Positions 23,801-32,500 of a DNA stretch of 64,000 nt are shown in pieces. The stretch is from positions 1 to 64,000 of the forward strand of contig JASAND010024031.1 of assembly GCA_030248195.1 (NCBI GenBank). The letters run 5' to 3'. Below the pieces are notes generated by a model. That model did not search any database. It saw only the letters and a program-made list of their open reading frames with translations, and had not been told where the DNA came from. Both the position numbers and the translations under genes were made by a program. The stretch comes from Trissonchulus latispiculum. Lineage: Eukaryota > Nematoda > Enoplea > Enoplida > Ironidae. Each line of letters starts with the position of its first letter. Positions within the stretch are counted from its first letter, which is position 1.

Positions 23801-26552
23801 ATTTCTATTACAAAGGTAAAGGTAAGGTAAAGTGACCCCTGGAGAGACCTCCAACCTACAGAAGGTTATAGGGTGCCGGTGCTTATCTCCGGATTCACAG
23901 ACCGAAGCCAGGAGCGACAACTCTAATGTTGACTACATCTGTGGAAGGAGGGGCAGCCCTTCATCAGGCATTACGCCAGAACACAGACTCCTGTTACCTT
24001 CCCACCGCAGTGGTACCCATTTACCGACCAGTTAAGGATAGACAGCTGGGTTGGCTGGAGCCCACGGCGAACCGATATGTGCTTAGTCCCTTGCTCAAGG
24101 GGATTTGCGAAAGCCTTGTGGCAGCGGGGGTTCGATCCTAGGACCGTAGGATCTTTAGTCGAACACCTTACCACTGGGCCATCACGGCACAAGAATCTAT
24201 TACAAAACAATAAAGCATCCTTGCAACGAAAATTCGGGGAATTTTATCATTTCTTAGAAATGCCTTACGTTGTTGCTGAATTTATAAGGGATTGCCTAAA
24301 CCGAACTATATAATTTTTATATCGTTAAAAAGTTCTACGCAACATAATGATATAAAAATTATTGCTGTACGATTTTCCTAGCTCTAGTTATAGTATTTAA
24401 TTTGTCGAAAATGCCCGTTTTTGAAAAATGTCAGCGTAGCATGTTTACACGCTGAGAAGCTCCCCCCAGAATGGGCCTTAATGTTTCGAGCATCTTGCAA
24501 GCTTATTCTATTAGGAAGAGCTGAGTGTCTTACTCTTGGTATCATAAACTCTTGATATGACAATGTTGTTGTGAGGGCTTTCAGTGCACACATGAAGCCA
24601 GGATCGCGTTGCAAAGCACTCCTAGTCCTCTAAGTACCATCCTACGAGGGTACTCAGGAGGAGGATGTCAAGAGACTGTCTGCGAAACAGTTAAGAGACC
24701 TCCTAAGTCCATTTCAAAAGATATCTCCCAAGTTTAGCTGGCGCTGGCCCTAACTTAGGAGAAAAGTTAAAAGTAGTGGATATCACTTCTAGCTTAGGAA
24801 AATCTTTTGAAACATAATTCTCCCAAGTGACCACTTAAGCCGATCTGAGGAGCGCTTCTAAGCTTATGCATGCAACGCGGTCCAGGTTTACCCAGCAATC
24901 AGACGTCCAATATTCTGGCTTATTCTTAGGCCAAAATTTATGGGGGGGCGATATGGGGGGATCAAAGTTGCCCCCATCGATGGGGAGCTCACCAAAAATG
25001 GGGGGCATATTTTCGGAAAAAGTATGGAAGTTTTTACGTTTTTTGTGTAAAAACTGCCAAAAATTGCTAAAAAATTTTAGGTGTTTTAGGTGTTTTTATG
25101 CTAAAACCGAGTGGGGGTTTTTACTTCACCCAGTAAAAATAATCCAGATTTTTATACTTAGATTGTGAACTGACCCAATCCCATTTCAAAACAGATTTAT
25201 GCATTAACTTCCTGAAACTTACATAGACTGGTTTTAGACACACAATTCTATTAGAAAGACTGATTTAGCTTTTTAGCTTTTCTGTTATGGTGGTCTGGCT
25301 GTCCTACGGAGAAACCGTCCCGGGGTCCTGGGCTTCCGTGGGGGTACCGGGAGTATCTAGCCCGGCAATATGGTTTCCGCAACCGCCTGACCACAACGAT
25401 GAGGACGATTTAGCTTTTTCTAGGCACAATCTTCTGGAGGAAGCCTGGGGGCCCCCTCGCTCTCCCGGTCTGGGTGGGACCGATTTGTTACTTTGGAAAT
25501 GATCATAGGCTGAATGATAGAATCTTTCCTAACCATTCTTTAAAATTTTGCATCACAAAGTAAACGTATGGATATCATCTGCATTACCTTAAGCATATAT
25601 CTAAGATGGCCCAAACTATGCTGACGAATAGCCAGCATATCAGCTATTATCCAGTCCATAGAGGATTGATGATTACTTATATACAACACATTCTCTTTAC
25701 GCTAAAAATAAGCAAAAAATGCAGTTTCTGTATCACTAAAACCTGAGTCTGCTACAAGCACAAGGATAACCAGAACAGGTTAATCGGTTCATCCAGTGTT
25801 AAAGTTTTAGCTGTGAGATTACCTTGCCCGTGGCATTGTGGCAATATTCACAAGTACGAAACGTATAGATTTTTGTTAGTCTTTGTTTTCTGGGTTTACT
25901 TTTGTGGGGGGGGCATCCTCCCTCGACCTCTTCCCCCCACTTTTTTGGGTTTCCCCCCACTTTCTTAGGCTTCCCCCGACTCACTCTAAGGTACCCAGAA
26001 AATGCCAAATTTTAAGGATTTTTGGTCAAAATTTACAAAAATTTTCCTGCTTCGCCGGAATTTTTTGGTCAAAAATCGTCTATTTTGGTACTCAAACTCA
26101 ATTTTTGAGCACTTTTTCGCATAGTTATCGTAGTGTACCTAGAAAACAGGCTATTTTTACTGTGTCTATGTGTTTGGCATTTTTAGACCATTTTATACCT
26201 CCCCCCTTTTTCGCCTAAAATAAACCCAAGTTTTTAGTGTGCTCCTATTTGTTTGTACTATGGATTAACAAATAATAAATATAAAGCCATAGCTTACCCT
26301 AAAGCATTCCTCATAGTCGCCATAGAAATAGAGTTTGGCACCACTGGCCGTCTCAAAAAAGAATAGAACAAAACGCTGATAGCAACCCCACATAAAATCA
26401 TCCACAATGGCAAACCATCGACGTGGAAGAATGCGGGAGAGAGCGGACCAGCTCACAGCCACAATAGCATAGGGTACTGAGGCAGAGAAAAGGGCTACGG
26501 ATGGAATCAAAGGCTTAAGACGAGCAGCCAGCACCGTGGCTGTCAGCAGCAT
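20239..26552 (-). CDS. AGPAT5-like 1-acyl-glycerol-3-phosphate acyltransferase (4 coding exons)
   Basis: Predicted enzyme that acylates lysophosphatidic acid or related lysophospholipids to phosphatidic acid; AGPAT5-type members are ER/mitochondrial membrane proteins. Coding exons on the minus strand are 26552-26298, 25701-25588, 21772-21541 and 20894-20239. They total 1257 nt (418 residues plus TAA) with every junction in frame and GT/AG introns. Human AGPAT5 is 364 residues; the excess is a serine/glycine-rich C-terminal insert. Residues 1-85 carry hydrophobic N-terminal segments and the LFFFE-containing strand. The HX4D acyltransferase motif (HQSSMD) is at about residues 96-101, FPEGTR at about 176-181, and a paired hydrophobic C-terminus is at about 375-412. 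The start was chosen because it begins the family's MLL-type N-terminus just after an in-exon 5' UTR. Introns hold MITEs and a SINE. Identification rests on remembered family motifs, not a database search. Confidence 0.9.
20995..21275. mobile_element. Possible hAT-like MITE with GC hairpin
   Basis: A short AT-rich segment in the third intron of the acyltransferase gene has G-rich ends (GGGGTTCATGGGG near 21027; CCCCCTCCATTTG near 21226) and an internal CTTCTGGGGGGAGCCCCCAG hairpin at 21183. The same hairpin type recurs near 22282, 36287, 45831 and 46121, the last two inside a well-delimited hAT element. Ends are uncertain. Confidence 0.4.
21541..21772 (-). CDS. AGPAT5-like coding exon 3 (FPEGTR motif)
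   Basis: 232 nt with acceptor TTTAG and donor GTTAGG. It encodes EELKWIPLYGWYF through to the glycerol-phosphate-binding FPEGTR motif. It is preceded by a 3.8-kb intron holding a MITE, a SINE and GC-run repeats. Confidence 0.9.
22842..23065 (+). pseudogene. GC-rich retroelement-like fragment (unassigned)
   Basis: A GC-rich island in an AT-rich intron reads as a broken open frame (WSAIRTPEEKLRPP..) on the plus strand. Its composition matches the LINE 3' remnants elsewhere in the window. No diagnostic motif is visible, so the family is left open. Confidence 0.3.
23524..24554. mobile_element. CAAGAGT-family MITE with 7-bp TSD (ATATGAC), hosting a SINE
   Basis: The left end CAAAAGTTTATAATACCAAG (23524) and the inverted right end (..CTTGGTATCATAAACTCTTG, ending 24554) start arms of about 270 bp. 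The arms match over ACACTCAGCTCTTCCTAATA, AATAAGCTTGCAAGAT, GTTCGACAAATT-like and ATAAAAATTATxxAG blocks. The direct repeat ATATGAC flanks it exactly (23517-23523 and 24555-24561). A tRNA-type SINE interrupts the loop. No transposase is present. It lies in intron 2 of the acyltransferase coding region. Confidence 0.9.
23815..24195 (-). mobile_element. tRNA-derived SINE with 11-bp TSD
   Basis: Read on the minus strand, the 5' end is tRNA-like: an A-box-like TGGCCCAGTGG (24166-24181) and a B-box-like GGATCGAACCC (24138-24128), spaced about 30 nt as in a tRNA. The body ends in a TTACCTTTACC-type tail. The direct repeat TCTATTACAAA flanks it at 23804-23814 and 24196-24206, which supports target-primed insertion. 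It would be transcribed by RNA polymerase III from the internal boxes. It sits inside the loop of a MITE, so it is younger than that MITE. Confidence 0.88.
24940..25170. repeat. G-run bounded AT-rich repeat
   Basis: GGGGGGG blocks alternate with AAAATTGCCAAAA-like AT tracts. It resembles the intervening sequence of the 61242-64000 family (GTAAAAACTGCCAAAAATTG). It is probably a fragment of the same non-coding repeat family. Confidence 0.45.
25588..25701 (-). CDS. AGPAT5-like coding exon 2 (HX4D motif)
   Basis: 114 nt encoding residues 86-123, phase 0 at both ends, between a TTTTTAG acceptor and a GTAATG donor. It contains NHQSSMDW, the catalytic NHX4D block of the acyltransferase family. Confidence 0.9.
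25891..26228. mobile_element. GC-run MITE, copy A (338 bp)
   Basis: The left end TGGGTTTACTTTTGTGGGG matches the inverted right end (CCCCCTTTTTCGCCTAAAATAAACCCA) apart from a gap. The interior (25985-26150) matches 44098-44265 at roughly 90% by eye, including GCTTCGCCGGAATTTTTTGG and TACTCAAACTCAATTTTTGA. It is non-coding and sits in the first coding intron of the acyltransferase gene. Confidence 0.75.
26298..26552 (-). CDS. AGPAT5-like coding exon 1
   Basis: 255 nt encoding residues 1-85, starting at ATG (26552-26550). It ends ..GAATGCTTTAGG before donor GTAAGC. A 5' UTR continues upstream to a plausible AG acceptor at about 26611, which implies a separate upstream 5' UTR exon. Confidence 0.85.
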
Positions 26553-26722
26553 GGTCTATCTTCTGTCTTGAAGCCCCACAAGACGGGCTTTGCTTAGCAG
26601 AATTGTGGAAACCTAAATGTGGAGCAAAAACTAGTTAGTTGATGAAATAAGCCACCGACACTATTTACAAGTAAAATCGAATAAAATAAAGCCCCTCTTT
26701 CACTGTCCCATCCATAACAATG

Positions 26723-26890
26723 CCCTGCGCAAACGGAGAGCATGTCTTGGCTGCACATATTGTCGAAGACCTCCCCTCAAGTTCTGGCCTTTATTCGGGA
26801 TGTGGGGCGGCTCAGAGCTAGCCAAATACATTGGATGTCCTCCACGATGGTCCAGGTATAGGAAGAAAAATGTGAAGAAGACACAAAAAC
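26723..26890 (+). pseudogene. LINE 3'-end fragment (Jockey-like), copy 1
   Basis: The segment reads CTTCTGGCC-type blocks, TCGGGATGTGGGGCGGCTC and CCACGATGGTCCAGGxATAGG. These align with 32845-32945, downstream of a recognisable LINE CCHC motif. It is a short 5'-truncated remnant without a usable frame, located just upstream of the acyltransferase 5' UTR. Confidence 0.65.
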
Positions 26891-27701
26891 GTTTCCTTTG
26901 CCTTCCCACCAAAATCTGGCAACAGCAAAAAGCTAATGGCAATCAATCACTAAGCGATGATATTCGCCAATTGTAGAACCCAACTCTTTCTACTAATCAA
27001 AGCCAGACCTGAACTATCCTGTAAACCCTGAATGGGTTGCAACAAAACTTTCAATTCTCCTGTGGAACACAATCACAAAGCCATAATCAAATTGGCACAA
27101 CTTAATTAGAAAGGATTGAAGTTTAAAAAATTCTTGAAGTTTGGTCCGACCAACTACAAACAAGCGGCCAGGCTCGGTGGGCGTATGGTCTACTCGCTCC
27201 GTATTATTTGAATATCCATTTCAATCTCTTGTCTGAGCTTCGCTTTCCGAAAAATAATACATTTAGGAAACAACCCTTTACTCGTATTCTTCACAAATGC
27301 AAAATATTAGATAATAATATTGGAGTGAATAAAGAGCGAGTTATAGTAATTTTTACTTTTTTCAGTTTGATGAAGAATCGACAACTAATTCAACAGATGT
27401 CTATAGTTGTCTTCATATACCTAATATACTGTAATCATATTACGTAAATGAAGAGATTAGATTTAATCAGACCAAGACAGATTTACTGATGGCTTAGCAC
27501 AATTTGTCCTAAATTTAATAAGAGTACATCTGCTATTTTTATATGGAAAGAAATGTATACCTTTCGCGGGAAACACAACACAAATTTGAGTCATTCTACA
27601 GCAGGTGTCGACCCCCCCCCCCCCGCCCCAGTGGAAAGTCAAACAAGCAACAAATCCATTATTATGACTTTGCAGAAATAGCATTTTTATAATCAATTCA
27701 C

Positions 27702-27825
27702 CTGTCATAAAAGCATCTCCTCCAGTACGAGAATAGCGGTTAAAAAGTGAAGACAGGAAATAGTTTGCTAAGTAAAAGCACTTAGTTGTAACTAATTCGA
27801 TTAGAAGTGCATTAACAAGAGACAT
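27702..27825 (-). CDS. Candidate unassigned exon (LVNALLIELVTTKCF..)
   Basis: A 124-nt open segment between a GTTAG acceptor and a strong ACAG/GTGAAT donor encodes a hydrophobic, non-repetitive peptide containing NALLIELVTTK and FNRYSRTGGDAFMTG. It is not part of either neighbouring gene. No flanking exon was found, so it may be an exon of a third gene or chance. I do not recognise the family. Confidence 0.25.
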
Positions 27826-28006
27826 CTAACGGTGCAGTAACTGACTACAGAAAGTGGCACAAATTCTAGGCGGAGTGTTAGTTATAGAACACAAAGGCGT
27901 AATAGAGGATGGAAAGTTATGCCATTTATGAAATTTAGTTTTGCCCAATGGCAAACTTGTTCCTACATTAAACCAGTGCCAGTGACGAACTTGGTTCAGC
28001 TGCATT

Positions 28007-28973
28007 TAGGCCTGTGACCGGGCCGTGAAGCGGGCCCGGGGCCTGGGCCGGGCCCGGGCCGGCCCCGATTTTATAAAGAGCGGCCCGGCCCCGGCCCGGC
28101 CCGTCTACCCTGCAAAGCCCGGCCCGCTTCAAGGCCCGCGGGGCCTGCCGGGCCGACGGGGCCGACCGAGCTGCCGGGCCTGCGGGGCCGTCGGGGCCTT
28201 CGGGGCCGTCGGTTTCTTAAGCTGCAATTCATTTATGTGCGTGTAGTTTATGTACATACATACACCTAGGTATGTTACATGCATATTAATTAATACACAG
28301 TGAATATGTGAGCACTTAGTGTTTCAATGCAGTGTTCGTGTTTATTTCCTTAAACATTGCGTCCAAAAGTTAAAGAATCAGCAGCCAGCCTTGTTTATAA
28401 CAGAAGCAAAACTTGCCGAATGTCCTCAGTGCGTACTACAGTTATCTTGTACTCAAGCCAGTTTCAAAGCTTCGTGATTTCAGCGACCGTTGTTGTGAGA
28501 ATTGGGATAATTTGCGAAGTTTGTTCCTTTCCGGTTGTTTACTTGTTTTTATTTCACCTGTTTGCGTTTTTTTAATTTTTGGTAATTGCTGTGAAATGCA
28601 TAGGGAAAGGATTCTGACAGTGTGTAGATTAGTCTATGCATGACTGTTTCTGCAGGTTTAGAGAAACCTTGCCGCTCAAAGTCGAGAAATTTAATACATA
28701 TATACCCGGTTAGCGCACACCACACCGCACCACTAACAGGCCCGGGTCGGCAGGTTCAGGCCGTGTAGCGGGTCCCGGACCCTGACCCGCTCGTGGAACC
28801 GTGAAACGGACTCCGGGCCCGGGCCTTCCCGTGAAACGAGCTCCGGGAAGGGGTGGGGCCGTGAAGCGGGCTCCGGGCCCGGGCCGGGCCGTGAAGCGGG
28901 CCGCGGGCCCGGGCCGGGGCCTTGATGCGGGAAAGGGGCCCGGCCCGGCGAAATCCTTAACGGCACAGCCCTA
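28007..28973. mobile_element. Non-autonomous hAT element (967 bp), TSD GCTGCATT
   Basis: The termini TAGGCCTGTG (28007) and, inverted, TAGGGCTGTG (28973) are of the TAGGGxTGTG hAT type. An exact 8-bp direct repeat GCTGCATT flanks it (27999-28006 and 28974-28981). Subterminal GGGCCCGGGCC arrays lie at 28018-28210 and 28735-28960 in inverted arrangement. The interior is AT-rich with two short overlapping ORFs and no transposase. It lies between the two host genes. Confidence 0.92.
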
Positions 28974-29410
28974 GCTGCATTGCATTTTTACTTCGAAATG
29001 TCACATTCTGAAGACGTAATTGTCAACTTGTTAAATGCAAGCAATTTTTACCTAAAATTTGAGATTTCACCTCTTTCAACACACCAAGACCTAGTACAAT
29101 TTTGCGTTCTTCAGGGCTTAAAAAGGATTTCCCAGGCATTAATCAAGTGTGCGTGTGACATTCACGAATGCTGGTCTAGCAGCGAAAAACAATCACGTAA
29201 ACTCAATTAGCCACGAGATAAACATTCAAATAAAAACAACTTTAATATAATAAAACTCCACAGTGACTACAACGCCAACTAAACCTTTATTTCAAAACAA
29301 GATAGACAAAAACAACAATGCACAACAGCGTCATACAAACACCAATATTTACAAAAAAGGGCAGAAAATCCATGTAAAAATGAAAAACCAAGTCCGATAT
29401 GCATTTGGTT

Positions 29411-29588
29411 TTAGTCCCAAAACTTAATATCACCATCCCAGCTAGCGGTAGCAAGTTTACTAGTTTCATGCGGATGCCAAAGGACAGCAATGCAGACATT
29501 ATCATGAGCCTTCCACTTAGCAGACACTTTTTGAGATTTCCAATTCCAAATCCACACACGACCATCTGCATCTCCAGAAACCAAGTAG
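29411..29588 (-). CDS. CDC40 exon L (3' terminal)
   Basis: 178 nt, acceptor TTTTTAG, stop TAA at 29413-29411. It encodes [35 protein letters not shown] and the final WDGDIKFWD. Confidence 0.93.
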
Positions 29589-32500
29589 CTAAAAATAAAA
29601 TTGGGCAGGATAATAATCTTGGCATGCCTGAACACTGACAGTTCCAAGTAACAGCAAGTAAACCACAGTTGCCAACCAGTACGTGACTTTCGCAATTGTG
29701 CACGTTGTACGTTGTACGCAAGAGTTGCAAACTAAACAAGCAAACAAGAAGCCTGGAAAAGTAAGATTTCTGCTTGCTCGTCAGTATTTCAAAGTTAATG
29801 CTTGCTTCCATGCATAACAAAGCAACCACTTTGGGGTTGGCCAATGATAACTTTTCTTGAAAGACTCTAAAACACGGTCATACCAAACAGCCAATATTGC
29901 ACTGAACTAGGAAGTTGCATATTAAAAATATGAATTTTGTGTGTCAGGATAACAATCTAAAATTAAAAATATGACAATGCACTCCAAGCACGCACCTCAT
30001 CTCGGGAGAGAAATCAACAGAACATGCATATCCAGCCACCATGTGGCCTTTGAATTGTTTACGTCGATGAAATCTAATTTTTTCATCAATTATCTGGAAG
30101 ATTAGCACTTTATTATCCATCGATTGACAAGCCAGCCATTTCTCTACAACAAAAAAATGAGCAGACAACGTACAAAAGAAAACGAAATCGCCGAGAATAA
30201 AGTTCCCAGAAAATATGTTAGTATGCCATAAAAAATTGATACACTGGAAATACACGAATTTTTTCGTATTAAGACCGATTTTATTCATAATGGAAGCATT
30301 TAGTTTTAAGCAGGAGCAAACCAATAAACGCGGCTATCCATAGAACTAAGTCTTCGCCATATTAACTTGAGGGCAGATGTTTTTCATTATTTATACCATT
30401 AATTAATTAATTAATTAATGCCTCGTACCCTTCCAAGATAAGCATGCCTACTTTTAATCAATTTTCCGCAAGCTTGCTTTTAACAAAGATTTTCAAAGAT
30501 TTTCTTTCATGTAAACAGAGCTCAGCAAAGGAAAACACGTGCTGTCCGTTACTGCAATTGTCGTTTTGTTCGGTTTCACCGTCTCATCACATTTTTAACA
30601 ACTCGCAAAGCATTATACCAAGAGTGCATAATTGCACTATAATAAGAAGAAGAGTAAGCCACTAGAGGGCTCCTCTTCTTGGCATTGCGTAACGGTGCTC
30701 AGACCACAATACGCGAATGTTCCCCCGTTCGGTGGGGGGGGGTAGCTCTGTTCGACAAAGCATACCCCTTACTCCGTTTGGTGGGGGGCGCTAGCCAACA
30801 GCCAATCAGATTGCAGAGACCCCCTCCCCGTTTGGTGGGGGGGGGGGTAGAGTAGAGGATTACGGTAGTTTTTGTTCTATTCGCAAATGGGTCCCCGTTT
30901 GGTGGGGGGGTAGCAATGAAAAAACCCCGTTTGGTGGGGGGTAGACAAAGGAGGTCCCCGTTTGGGGGGGTCGCTAACCGCCACTCAGATTCATCCAACC
31001 TTAGCCTGACTTTGTGACCCCCCACCAAACGGGGACCCCTTTTGCAGGCCCCCCCACCAAACGGGGACCCTTTTTGCATACCCCCCACCAAACGGGGACC
31101 CTTTTTGCATACCCCCCACCAAACGGGGACCCATTTTGCATACCCCCCCCCCACCAAACGGGGGAACATTCGCGCATTGTGGTCGGAGCACCGTTACGCA
31201 ATGCCAAGAAGAGAAGCCCTCTAGTGGCTTACTCTTCTTCTATAATATAAAGGAATAAATTATGAACTCTTGATTATACTTTTACTCCAAGTTTCCCGCA
31301 GATTTACAAAACGATTAAGACTTCAATGATTTGGTTTGTAAAATGCGGGGTCGCTATGAGGGTGTAGATATCAGAATATTGTGATATAAGTTAATACCCG
31401 CACTATTTTTAATTCCAATGGACCGGTACAATGGACTCCCATTATATTACAAAAAATTATACTAGACCGGAGCTGCCACTAAGGGACAGGGCCTTATCGT
31501 GGTCCCGGCTTGGGCCGCTGTGGAACCTTGCAAAATAAAGTTTTTAGCTATATTAAAACCTGATCTCTGTAGACGGAAAAATATTTGATAATATAATCAA
31601 CTAAAAAGTATGGAAACGTAAGAGAACTAGGAGCGACACCAGCACTCAATTATAGTGGGAGGAGGTTTAAAGCGAAAATTGTTGACGACCACCAACAACT
31701 CTTCTGAATCAATAGAATTTCTTACGATTTGGTGACATGGTCACGGCAGGCATGGAATGAAGGCTCGCATCTTGAATGAGTTTTGTATCAACGGGAATTT
31801 CCCTAAATAATAATCTCGCGTTACAGAATACATTTTGCAACATAGTCTATCAAATCTTAAATTATTTGAAGACAAAAATGCGCATTCCACCAACTGCAAA
31901 CAATACAGATCAAACTAAACTAAGGTGCCAGATTTTTTATACGTAGCATTCTAGATCGTATTTCTAACAACAATGGTTTAGAATATAAGACACACGTGTA
32001 TTAATGTATATATCGAAGCGTGGTGCGTGGCCTCAGCAAACAGCTAGTGAGCACAAGAGTGTTCTTGAGCTGTCGTTTTTCTGCTTGACTGGATTGGAAA
32101 AGCGGCCGACGGCTGACTGACCGGCCCGGCAAACCGGCCCGTCGGCCGGGTAGAAATAGGCCGGACACTACAGGGACAAGTTTTGGTTAATTTACAAACG
32201 ATTTTGACACTTCATTACATGTTTCTACATGTCACTGCATGACGAGAACAGTTACTCTTTGTTTTAATATGACAGACCCTATCATCAAGAATACATAATA
32301 ACTGTGTGACAAGCATCACACGCTTAGTTACTAGACTGAGGCAGAGGGGGACATGAACCTGCACCATAACGGCTGACCCCCACAAATTATATACGTACTC
32401 TAGTGATCCAAAGCGAGTCAGCGTCTGGGGAAATAAAGCTGCTGATATTGCAGCCTAAAATACTCTCTCCCTAAACCAGAGACGGTCTGATGCCGATATG

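Noticed and set aside
24127..24190. A tRNA gene on the minus strand
   Set aside because: A- and B-box-like sequences are present, but the segment is the head of a 381-bp SINE with an 11-bp duplication, and no complete cloverleaf is evident.
28025..28246. GC-rich ORF (ARGLGRARAGPDF..)
   Set aside because: It lies in the subterminal GGGCCC array of a hAT element with exact TIR and duplication.
29287..29844. 185-codon minus-strand ORF over the last CDC40 exon
   Set aside because: It is in a different frame from the WD40-coding exon and has no domain.
30699..31250. Overlapping Gly/Pro-rich ORFs (VWWGGxxKG repeats) on both strands
   Set aside because: They are translations of the CCCCGTTTGG arrays inside a MITE with defined termini.
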